DNA from: Heterodera schachtii
Lineage: Eukaryota > Nematoda > Chromadorea > Rhabditida > Heteroderidae
Assembly (NCBI GenBank): GCA_023374025.1
Contig: SIJG01000009.1
Location: forward strand, 217,591 to 281,590
Direction: 5' to 3'
Length of the DNA stretch: 64,000 nucleotides
The translations under genes and the position numbers were made by a program. Under the pieces are notes generated by a model. It made no database searches, was not told the DNA's origin, and worked only from the letters and a program-made list of their open reading frames with translations. Each line of letters starts with the position of its first letter. Position 1 is the first letter of the stretch. Of the stretch, positions 54,631 through 64,000 are shown piece by piece.

Positions 54631-56390
54631 TCAGAAAATGCCTGCATTAATAATTTCAAGGCAGCTTCCGCATGGCATAATCGTCACATTCCCGAAGTCC
54701 TCCGGGTGCTCCCGTTCATGTGCATAAATTTGAGCAGTGTTTCCGGTTGGCACTATAACTTTCCGCAGCCCAAAGTCGGACATGCCAACAATTTTTTCAA
54801 TGATACGGCTGACTCCGAGCACTTCTCCTGTCGCAAAAACGTACCCCGAAAAGGCCACATCCATTCTGACGCAACGGTTCAAAGCGAGGGAAAAAAGGCA
54901 GCGAAAGCTGCTGCACCAACGGACAGTCCAATGGTTAAGTTGTCCGGAATATTCGACACAACAAAGCGACGGGTGTTCAAAATGTTTGGCAGCGCCGCAT
55001 ACAGTTGAGAAAACAAAGTCCTTGCTTGATCGGCTGCCATGCTGATGGCCATCTGAAAACGTATCGATTGTTGATAAATTATTTTGCGTTTGTTAAAAAT
55101 AGTTAAAAAGAATTTTTTATTTATTATAATGTTTGAGTTTTTAGAATTCATAAAAATTTCTTACGAAAATTCAATGTTTTTTGATTATTAAAAAATGTTG
55201 TAAATTAATTTTTGAAATAGATAAAACCTTATACGAAACGTATTGGATCGTTTTAATGGTATTTTTTCCCCATTTCATGCCTTTTAAGAATTTTTGTTCT
55301 TTTGAGCACATATTGGCATTTTTTGGGTTTTAGCACATATTTCAGCCCAAAGCCCCAAAGTATTGAATTTAAATTTAATCCAAAATATTATTAGGTGAAA
55401 TGACGTTGAATTAATTTTTTTGAGCTCCTTTCTTCAGTGCATATTAGCCAAACCAAATAATTTTTCGGAAAAAGGGCAAAAAAAATACAGCAATGCTACC
55501 AAGCCCTTCTTAAATTTCGCTTAAGCCCCAAATAAGGTGGAATTAATATAAATGCTTGACGTGACAAATGGGTCAAAAATTAAATTAAAATTGCTGTCCA
55601 ATGTATTAAAGAAAATTAAAATCCTCCGGATTAATGAAAAAAATAATTACTTTTAGACTAATTGTAAGCCGAAGAAGCTACTAATTCAAAAGCAATCACA
55701 CTTTTGTGGTTCATGTCACTAAATTACCTGTGTAAATATGTTGAATTGGCCTTCATCGAATGAAATTTCCCCGGGCGGCAAGTTCTCGTCGTACGCCTCG
55801 CCTCTTCAACACAAATGTTAATCAATTTTAGAGCAATAGTGAAAATTTTGAGTTTGGCATGTTGTTCGAATTCAAGTTCGGAGTTGTGAAATAATAGAAA
55901 TAGATGTCCGATTAGTGATCAGCGATCTCGGAAATCCCAAGGAAAGGCATTTTACATGACAGTCTTTAAAATTTTATTTTTTTGAAAAATGGGCGGGTCA
56001 GCTTAACAATTACTGGCGACAATACAGTAGTTCATTAGTCAAAAACTTTCACGTAAAATATATAATAACTAAAAATAAACATCATATTCGTATTCAGCAC
56101 ATAAATAGCCTAGAAAAAATTAGTGGAAAAAAATTTCAGGGGGATGACAAAACAAGGAAGTGCCAAAAAAATTTCAGTTTGTAAACGTCTAATTTAACAA
56201 ATTTTGTTTTTCCTTATTTCTTCTTCAAAGTTACCAAGCCCGCGCGAAATTTCCATGTAAATCGCAACTCCCGGCATGTATGGAATTCTAACGCCCTCCT
56301 CGACGAGCCTCGGAGGCGTTGCAATTTCCGGATGACACCGGATCGTATGGTCTTGAAAATTACGTTCGTTCGCACAACCGATTTTGCATG
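54631..56390 (-). pseudogene. C2H2 finger plus Lon-like (S16 peptidase) gene, copy 2
   Basis: Exons 56390-56235, 55801-55728, 55052-54631, joined in phases 1 and 0. The first carries a finger CKIGCANERNFQDHTIRCH (Cys-x3-Cys-x8-His-x4-His) and IPYMPGVAIYMEISRG. The second is YDENLPPGEISFDEGQFNIF. The third is AISMAADQARTLFSQLY, FVVSNIPDNLTIGLSVGAAA, then RCVRMDVAFSGYVFATGEVL, SRIIEKIVGMSDFGLRKVIV and a C-terminus ending EIINAGIF. This follows the Lon proteolytic domain throughout: GLSVG corresponds to GPSAG (catalytic Ser kept), and SRIIEK to GGIKEK, so the catalytic Lys is Ile. One T is missing in a T-run after AAFAA, shifting the frame; exon length modulo 3 agrees. No AAA module is visible. 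Lost peptidase activity is an inference from the alignment. Confidence 0.65.
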
Positions 56391-56699
56391 CTAAACATAT
56401 TTTTGTTCGTTTCGATTTATCACATTTTTCAGGGTCGGAGAATCCGATTCTAAGATTAAAATTGGTATAAAATTTACCAAAATGCTAATTTTTTGCCGGC
56501 CTCTGATTTTGAAAAATTTCATTGGGATCTTGGTTAAAACTATTTTTAGACTAAAAATCGAAAATACGCCGGAATAAAACAGAATCTGGTTAATACTTCA
56601 ATAAAACTATTTACACCATTTAACGAAAAATCTAATATCTGAAAATTTTAATTTTCGAACTTTTGTCCGAAATTGGGTCTGCGATTCGTAGTTTGTCAA

Positions 56700-56977
56700 T
56701 GTTTACCGGATTCTGCCAAATCGATCAGGCGTTATTTTTGGCAGCGCGCAGATATAAGGACTGCCTAGCTGCTCCCCGGTATGCTTTCCACCACAGTTTG
56801 CTTGTCCTGCTTGGTACGGCTGCGAGTGCATAACACAAAATAGGCCTCAACTGGCCGCAAGCGCTTGACGCCACTCGGCCGTAGCGCCCATCCTCCAGCG
56901 CCGAAGACATGCGATGGCCATGACGGAAGAGATGCCTCACTGAATTAATGATAAGTGATGGAAAATATGGGTGCAAA
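56700..56977 (-). pseudogene. C2H2 finger exon remnant
   Basis: The minus strand reads HTGEQLGSPYICALPK, then DRFGRIR, the same finger-linker (TGE-x-PY type) as at 46530 and 58640, ending at a GTAAAC donor near 56705. The ORF that spans it in another frame is not the coding one. The preceding bases (GCTTGGTACGGCTGCGAGTG) are shared with 59763-59782 on the opposite strand. Probably an upstream exon of the 56390-54631 gene. Confidence 0.45.
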
Positions 56978-57225
56978 GAAAATTTTTGTGCATTTGAGAC
57001 TTAAAAATGTATTGTAATTGGTAATTTTCACTTTTTTCAAATTTATGTCGTTCGACGGACGCTTTCTCGCGTCTGTACTCCTTGAAAATGGCGAGAGGGA
57101 AAATTTCCAAAAATTAAGGAAATGTATTCAGAAAAAAGTTTTGGGGGGCAAAATTTAAAAAATGGTCTTAATTTGTGTCTCATTGTCAGTTGGCTATGAG
57201 TGTGTTGGGAAACTCCATCATAGGT

Positions 57226-58560
57226 TTAGTCTGGCACACCAAAAACAAAATTTTTAAAATTTAATAGCAAGTGGTTTTTACTAGAGATCGGACCGGTCGG
57301 TTTTTTTCGGTATTTTTCGATTTTCGGTCTCGGTTTTTGACCGAAAAAAATTGACCGAGAAATTTTTGAGTTTTTCGGTTTTTTTCGGTTTCGGTTTTTT
57401 CGGGTTTTTAACCGAAACCGACCGACCGAAATAATCAAAAAACCGAAACAATCGACCAACTTTTATGAAAAATCAGTTGGCCATTTTTTAACAAAATCAT
57501 TAAAAATTCTTAAAATTTTCCCCCGGCGGCGCCTATCGGCACCGCCGGCTCACCAAAAACCTATCTTTTCTTAAAAAATTAGCCCAAAATTTGGTCATTT
57601 TTAGACAAAGTCTGCTAACAAATAGCATTAAAATTACAAAAATTTCCGGCGGCGCCCATCGGCATCGCCGGCCCCAACGTTATGCCAAGGGCTCGCAAAA
57701 AAAGCACCAAAAATTTTGTATTAAGGATTTTAGGGAGCAAAACACGTAAAACTTAACCAAAAGACTTAATTTTGTTGTTTTAATAATATCAATATTTTAT
57801 AATGTTTTTCAATAAGGAAACCAAAAATTTTATCAAGAAATAATAAAATTTTGGCGAACGATTTTTGAGAAAATTTTTCAATTCTTAAAGGTATATTTTC
57901 TGAAATTTTTTTAGACCATTTCTTAGGGGTGTATTTTCCCGATTTCATTGAATTTTTAATGGAATTTTTTGGAAAAAACCCCAAAAATGGCACCAAATCG
58001 CTAAAACTAATCTTTGGGGATTTAAGGAATCAAGGAGCAAACACACGTTTTATTTTTCTACAATAGATATTTTTTTCCATTTGGTCCTTTCAAATTTATG
58101 TTGACTGATTTTTGGAAAAAATTTTCAAAAATGGCGTTTTTTACCTTATCGGCCCACCAAACCCTAAAATTATACAAAATTTTCAAAATTCGACCAATAA
58201 ATTGCGAATTTTCATTCTGAAATTTTCCTGGCGGAGCATACTGGCGCCATCGGCCCCTTGTTCCCAAAGTCTTTTTTTTTGGAAAAAGCGCGCAGTAAAA
58301 AACCGTTTTATTGAATTATTAAAATTGGTATAAAATTTACCAAAATGCTAATTTTTTGCCGGCATAATGCTGATTTTGAAAAAATTCCAATTGAGAGCCC
58401 GGTTAAAACTATTTTTAGACTAAAAATCGAAGGCCGGAATAAAACAGAAACTCATTAAAACTTCAATGAACGATATTTACACCATTTTGAAATAAAATCT
58501 AAAAAATCTTAATTTTCGAACTTTTGACCGAGTTTGGATCTGCGATTCTGAGTTTGTCAA
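57226..58560. repeat. Dispersed repeats with GC-rich hairpin patches
   Basis: Contains a CGGTTTTTTTCGGT-type low-complexity block (57295-57440), three GC-rich hairpins (57520, 57648, 58212; CGGCGGCGCCTATCGGCACC type) and a second copy of the finger-gene intron sequence (58320-58560 resembles 56455-56700). No independent gene recognised. Confidence 0.5.
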
Positions 58561-58754
58561 AATGTTTACCGAATTCTGCCAAATTGATCACATTCTTTTT
58601 GGCTGCGCGCAGATATAAGGACTGCCTCGCTGCTCGCCGGTATGCTTTTCCTCTTATGCATGGAAAGAGATGACTCCGATGGGCATTCCTTCAAACAAAT
58701 TTCCCCGTTGTTCAACGTCAGACCGTACTTAACAAATGAGCATATCATTAACAA
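58561..58754 (-). pseudogene. C2H2 finger exon remnant, third copy
   Basis: The minus strand reads GEICLKECPSESSLSMHKRK (Cys-x3-Cys-x8-His), then one frame away HTGEQRGSPYICAQPK-like sequence; a small deletion separates the two. It ends at a GTAAAC donor like the other two copies. Either a farther-upstream finger exon of the 56390-54631 gene or a separate fragment. Confidence 0.5.
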
Positions 58755-59335
58755 AATTTAATGATCAAAATGCTACACATACAATGTGAATGTTTTCCTC
58801 CGCCATTTTTAAGCAAAAAAGTGATTTTTGTGCGCTAAAAAAGGAAAACAATAACATAACAAATTAATCAAAATAAATACAACAAATTAAAAATGATTGT
58901 AATGCATACCAAATTTCTATCGCAATATCAAGAAAAAGGAATTAAAGCTCTTATTCCGTTAGACCCTATAAATGATTTTTTCATTTTTAAAATAAAAGGT
59001 ATATTTAATAGGTTTTCGAGATAGGTGATCATTATAAACATCTATTCGACCAATTTATAACCCGGATACGAACTATAACAAAATCAAAAATTCATTTTTC
59101 ATCAATGTGGGGCGGCCTAAACGGAATAATTTGACGTGGACAAAAAATCCTATCATATTAGACATGATTTGTCATTTCGAAAAAAGAAAATTATGAAAAG
59201 TCTTATTTTTCTGGCTCCCCGACAAAAGTGGTCAGAAATATCAATCAGATCCGAAAAACATTGTGGTAACCTTTTTTAAATAAAAAAAATTGAAATCACA
59301 AAACATTTTGCCTAATAATTCAAATTAAAAAACAA
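58755..59335. other. AT-rich intergenic
   Basis: No exon, element boundary or array recognised. Confidence 0.35.
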
Positions 59336-59910
59336 ATTTCGGGGCGGGGGGGGGGGAGGGGGAAGTCGCCAGCCGCTGTCACTTTCGCCACAACCAATGG
59401 CACTGCTGTCAATGTTGCCGCTTTGATGCGCTCTCGCACCGACCGTAAGCAAAAAAACTGAGAAATCAAAAAATTTTGTTTTGTAAAATTTCCAGGGGAT
59501 GCGGGTGCCCCCCGTTTTAAAACATTTAAAAATGCAATGCTAACATACACCGGGGCAGAGCAGCAGCTGGTGATATGCCCGACGAGCTGCACTACGTTTC
59601 CTACCTCTCGAAAAATTTTTTAATACAATTTAAAATTTTGTGGGAAACGACGGACAGAGGGGGGCGAACTGCTCCGTGTACGACGAGTCGGGACCTAATA
59701 GTCGTGGGGTTTCGGTTGGTTGGCCCAACACTCGTTGCAACACGTCCACCACAGTTGCTTGTCTTGCTTGGTACGGCTGCGAGTGCACAACACAAAATTG
59801 GTGTCTCAATGAATGAATTAATTAATTGGAATTTGTTAGCAAATTGCTTATACAAAGTTGCGCACTTTGTCCACGGCAAAGATTTGAGAAATGGTCGGTT
59901 TTACCGGTAG
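59336..59910. other. Coding-like patches, unassigned
   Basis: A plus-strand reading from 59366 (SPAAVTFATTNGTAVNVAAL, then MRSRTDRK) and another from 59497 (GDAGAPRFKTFKNAMLTYTG) have raised GC and look like exons of a decayed gene; I do not recognise it. About 59745-59800 matches 56780-56840 on the other strand. Confidence 0.25.
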
Positions 59911-60182
59911 CAGAAAAAAAAGATACTTAATTTGGGAATTTTCAGGGACCGGATCAAGATTATGGCATGGCATCCATTCATCACCAATTTTGGGTCTCGA
60001 ACACCAAACTCAAACATTTTTTTTACTCAATTTTGAGAATATTCATTTATTTAGTGCATAAGAAATACGCATACAATCAAAAAATATTCTTTTAGACATT
60101 TATTTATTGTTTCTTTTTTTTGTTAAAACATTTTAAATTCATTAATACTTAGTCGAAAAAAATCATAGAAATGCAGTAAAAA

Positions 60183-62173
60183 CAGGGTTACCCTTTGTAC
60201 TTATTTGTAAGTATTGTACTTATTTGGAGGGTCCAAAACTTATAAATTTAAAATGTACTTATTTGTAAGTATTGTACTTATTTGAGCTCAATGTACTTAT
60301 TTTTTGGATTCAGAGGGAAATTTAGGGTTTTAAATGATAATTTTTGAAAGAAATGTTTTTTAAAGCGAATTAATATGCAAAATCTTAGCAAGATTCAGTT
60401 AAATATTCAAATTTTTCTCTCGGCAGTTTCTTATTCTTTTTAAAAAAAAATTGGCTCAAAATCGTAATTTTGTCATTTTTTGAACCAAATCGTTAAGAAT
60501 TCCCATTAAAATTACAAAAATTTTTCCGGCGGCGTCTATTAGAGCAGGATGTTTCTGTTCTTATTTCTAAGAAATGTTCTGATTTAGGGTAGTGCCTTAA
60601 TTTCATTTAAAGAGGAAATTTCGGAAAATATTGATCATATGGCCCAGAGCCGAAAATGGTCGAAACATATACCAATCGATAGCTCTCGGTCTGTAATGGA
60701 AGGATCCGAAAGAATTTTTTTGCGGAAACCAATCCCTGAAGAGTTACAGACCCGGGACTGAAATGGCCAAATGGCTTTGGGACTGAACCGTCCAAACCTT
60801 TAAACGCATGGAATTGCGACAAAATGCATACCAATCGATTCCTCATCGTCTGTTAATTAAGAATCCGAAGGAATTTTTGTATAAAAAAAAAATTGGCAAG
60901 AGTTATGGGTCCTCAAAAACGTTAAACCTATTTTAACCGGCTCAGTCAAAAAAATAGCAAAAATTCGTCAAATTAGAAAAGTGAATTTTGCTTATTGCGC
61001 TAAAAAACCGCCGCACACTCGACTACGGCGGCCAGTAGGTGGGGCGAGACTACGGGCTACGGAAGAAGTCCGCGCGTGATCCGCAGGCGGTTGACTGATT
61101 GGCGGGGGCCCTTCGGGCCCCCGCAGTCAACCGCCTGTGGCGCTCGTCAGACGTCTTCCTCCGCCCTCCGTCTCGCCCCACTACTTGCTCCGTCTTCGCA
61201 TGCTCCCTTTTGCGAAGTTCAAAAACCTGAAGTTTTTTACGTTTTTTTTGGCTCACCTAAATTAATTTTTTAATCAAAGTCAGTTTCTGATAATTTGAGG
61301 ACCCATAACTTTTGCCAACTTTTTTTAATACAAAAATTCCTTCGGATTCTTAATTAACAGACGATGAGGAATCGATTGGTATGCATTTTGTCGCAATTCC
61401 ATGTGTTTAAGGGTTTGGACGGTTCAGTCCCAAAGCCATTTGGCCATTTCAGTCCCGGGTCTGTAACCCTTCAGGGATTGGTTTCCGCAAAAAAATTCTT
61501 TCGGATTCTTCCGTTACAAACCGAGAGCTACCGATTGGTATATATTTCGACCATTTTCGGCTCTGGGCCATATGATCAATATTTACCGAAATTTCTGAAA
61601 AATTTGGCAAATTCCTATCAAAATTCATTAAAAATTCTTAAAATTTTCCCACAGCGGCGCCTATCGTCACCGCCGGCCCCCAAAAAATCCTATTTTTTCT
61701 CTTAAAAATTAGCCCAAGATCGCAAATTTTGTTCATTTTTGGACAGAACTTATTAACAAATTTCATTAAATTTTCAAAAAATTTCCCCGGCGGCGCCTAT
61801 CGGCACCGCCGGACGCTATTCCCTCACCCATACCCAAAAAATTTTTCGGAAAAAGGCGCCGAAAAAAATTGTTAAAAATCTGATTTTTTTGATTCTAAAT
61901 GCACTTAAATTACCAATTGCTTATGTTTTCGACAAAATTGTTAAAATCTTAAAATTGATTTGCGGGAATGTTTAAATTTATCATTTCTAAGCCGGAATTG
62001 CTCAGAAAAATAGTTGGCGGAGAGAAATATGTTGCTAATTCTTGATTTTGTTGAATAAAATGCGATTTAAAGTTGTGGAAACATGTTTTAAAAAATGTAC
62101 TTATTTTTGACCCCTAAAACTTATTTTTGACCGGCGATGTACTTATTTCGGGAAATTTTCAAGGGTAACCCTG
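60183..62173. mobile_element. hAT-type element, about 2 kb, with a nested palindrome
   Basis: Inverted ends CAGGGTTACCCTT and AAGGGTAACCCTG with an exact 8-bp direct repeat AGTAAAAA (60175-60182, 62174-62181). Subterminal repeats of GTACTTATTTGTAAGTATT lie at both sides. No transposase frame was recognised. A large inverted repeat (60611-61605) sits inside. Confidence 0.8.
60611..61605. repeat. Large inverted repeat with GC-rich inner hairpin
   Basis: Arms about 60611-60930 and 61283-61605 are over 90% complementary by eye, separated by about 350 bp that itself contains a palindrome centred near 61113 (CGCAGGCGGTTGACTGATTG against CAGTCAACCGCCTG, with GGGGGCCCTTCGGGCCCCC at the tip). The two mirror ORFs (60846-60607 minus and 61364-61705 plus) are the same arm read twice and are not independent genes. 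Confidence 0.85.
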
Positions 62174-62181
62174 AGTAAAAA

Positions 62182-62460
62182 TGAAGAAAAAAGAATATGA
62201 AGAAAAAAAAGTAAATATGATTTCATCACTTTTTTTGTTAAAATTATTTTTCTCCCAATATCATTTCTCCTCCTTTATCTCCCCCTTTCTTTCCCTCACC
62301 CTCCCTCCTCCCCCTTCTTTCTATCCACGCTTTCTATCATTCATTTTACCTCTTTCTCTTAATTTCTCTCAATCTCTCCCTCCACTTTCTCTCCCTCACC
62401 CTGCTTTCTCGCTCATCTATCTCTCTTTCTTTCTTTCTCTCTAAGCCTTTTGACGCTAGT
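62182..62460. repeat. Polypyrimidine tract
   Basis: About 62240-62445 is almost pure C and T on the plus strand (CTCCTCCCCCTTCTTTC type). The ORF through it is low complexity. Confidence 0.8.
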
Positions 62461-62574
62461 TAGAGGGGTCTTTTGAAAATTTTTTGCACTTTTTTTGTTC
62501 TATTTTTTTTTGCTTTTTACATATAATAAAGTATACCCGGGACTTTTCAAGTCGCTGATCACGAATATGGCATC

Positions 62575-62957
62575 CATTTCGCATTTTTCCGTTCTAACAA
62601 GCAAATTTGGGACAGAAATGGCACCAAATTGAAGTTGTTTTGGACAATGGTAAAGATTATTAGTCCCCAAAATTTTTTTTTAATAAGTTTTGAGAAAATT
62701 ATTTTCATAGGTTTTTGACAATTTAAACTTCGCATTTTTTACAAAGATTGCTTGTTGAATGCAGCCAATGTCTTTTTCCGTTTTCATATCTGAATCCCTT
62801 GTGTTTTATTCATATTATTTTACAATTCGATCAATGCCTGCTTCTGTTTTGTGCAAATGACCAGCCAATTTGGGATGTTTTGGCCAGTGAAATTTGGCCA
62901 ATTTTTGGGCCAAACATTCGCCATTTGAGCTACACCAGTGGCGATTATTTGTTGAGA
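62575..62957 (+). pseudogene. F-box-like family exon-3 fragments
   Basis: Two pieces of the middle exon: 62579-62650 (FFRSNKQIWDRNGTKLKLFW) and 62854-62957 (NDQPIWDVLASEIWPIFGPN, IRHLSYTSGDYLL). The roughly 200 bp between them has no splice signals of the family type and is probably an insertion. No other exons nearby. Confidence 0.7.
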
Positions 62958-64000
62958 TAAATAATTTTTAAATCATAAATTCTTGTCAAGAAAATAAATA
63001 AATACATTTTGGAGATGAATTTTTGAAAGTTTTCATTTCTTAGGTGGTTTATTTTTAGAAATTTTTCAAAAACGTATTTTGTACTAAAACTAAAAAAGGA
63101 CGTAGATGTTAGTCCAGGGCTCCCAATCGTCCATGCTCCGTTTCCAAGGACGGTCCGATTTGCAAGGACATAGTGGGGAAAATTCATGAAATCCAAGGAC
63201 GTTTAAAAATTTTTTTGTGTGCAATGAAAAATGGTTAATATTTATTCAAATGGCTTGTATTTTTCACCGGATGGGTTTTTTCTAATATTTTTTTGTTTCA
63301 CTGATATTTTCCTAATTTGCGACGACTTTTTTCTGCTTTGAAAATGCTTTTTTGCGGCGTGCTTCTTCCAAAAGTTTTGTGGCATAAGGGGGTGGGTCCG
63401 GCGGCGCCGATAGGCGCCGCCGGGAAAATTTGTAATTTTTAATTCGATTTCTTTACAGATTTTTGTCCAAAAATGACCAAAATTTGCGATTTTGGGCTAA
63501 TTTTTTAAGAAAAATAGTGACTTTATTCATAAAACTTCAAAAATTCTCAACAATGAGAAAAAAAAATCTCTAATCTAGGCTAAAAAATCCATTTAGATTT
63601 TTTTAATCTAAAAATCTAAGTTTTAGTTGAAAATTCTTAGAATTTTTTTGTACGAGTTGCCATGACACCAGATTTGACACTTCTAACTTTTTTTAAAACA
63701 ACGAATCCTGACAAATTTGTATCATCCGAATGTTGATGAGCTAAGTCTAAAAAGCAATGCAAAATTTTCTTGGATGTTTTAATTTCACTGTCTATTAATA
63801 TTTATTTTGGTCCGGAAATGGCCTACGGCATGGAAGCGGCAGCATCGAAATGGCTCAATCCCAAATTTTTTAAGGGAAAAATCAAAATATACAAAAACAG
63901 AAAATTACTGTTCAATTGGAACATTTAAAAATATATTTAGGAGGTATTTTTAAGCATAAAATAAATTCCTCCAAAAAAAGAACAATTAAAAGAGAAGAGA
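62958..64000. other. AT-rich region with a GC-rich hairpin; no gene
   Basis: A hairpin patch (CGGCGGCGCCGATAGGCGCC) lies near 63399-63422. Short inverted ATCTAAATTT-type repeats follow at 63570-63625. Nothing coding seen. Confidence 0.45.

Noticed and set aside
60607..61705. Two similar proteins on opposite strands (both with SVPKPFGHFSPGSVTLQGL)
   Set aside because: They are the same arm of a large inverted repeat read from each side. The flanks are repeats and no splice or start signals support them.
62181..62444. 87-codon ORF with a Leu/Pro/Ser-rich hydrophobic sequence
   Set aside because: Pure polypyrimidine low-complexity DNA.

Overview
The window is AT-rich, intron-dense eukaryotic DNA that looks like a plant-parasitic (cyst-type) nematode. 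Introns of about 50-400 bp have GT...TTTCAG or TTTTAG borders, a divergent 26S proteasome ATPase gene (Rpt5) is present, and the rest is dominated by tandem and dispersed members of one lineage-expanded family of F-box-like proteins. The species name is inference. No tRNA, rRNA or CRISPR was seen.

The F-box-like family is the backbone of the window. The standard gene has five exons: an 11-nt leader exon (Met-Asn-x-Arg, split in phase 2), an F-box-like exon, a middle exon ending in Phe-Lys-Glu, a C-terminal exon ending in Ile-Gly, and a short variable tail exon. I find about 15 loci. Intact by exon-frame arithmetic: 9544-11729(+), 14125-12304(-, with an extra transmembrane exon), 23452-21563(-), 34670-33402(-) and 37860-39446(+). 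Truncated by the window edge or a gap: 303-1(-) and 40558-41017(+). Broken or fragmentary: 3772-1455(-), 18300-17511(-), the orphan tail at 16930(+), 19060-20530(+), 26866-25617(-), 29650-29462(-), 35107-36750(+), 41203-43337(+) and 62575-62957(+).

Other genes: Rpt5-like ATPase 4241-6017(+); an L51/S25/CI-B8-type mitochondrial ribosomal protein 6849-6436(-); a four-helix membrane protein 14912-16872(+) that shares a divergent promoter with the membrane-anchored F-box-like gene; a two-finger C2H2 protein 24191-23544(-) placed 91 bp upstream of an F-box-like gene; a type I cysteine-rich membrane protein 27137-28381(+) that shares a divergent promoter with another F-box-like copy; and a Fic-domain gene 31833-32892(+) with one frameshift.

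The right third (43-62 kb) is repeat-rich and carries two inverted, decayed copies of a gene that appears to join C2H2 fingers to a Lon-type (S16) protease domain with the catalytic lysine replaced.

Mobile DNA is abundant and unusually legible. A 1.68-kb Mutator-like element (FLYWCH plus DDE transposase remnants, tandem-repeat inverted ends, 7-9 bp target duplication) splits an F-box-like exon. Several foldback elements also have tandemly repeated inverted ends and 9-11 bp target duplications. At least six hAT-type elements (ends YAGGG or TAGAG) have 8-bp target duplications. A 120-bp element has inserted in frame immediately before a stop codon. A near-identical 1.66-kb segment is present twice, the second copy ending at a 10-N assembly gap.
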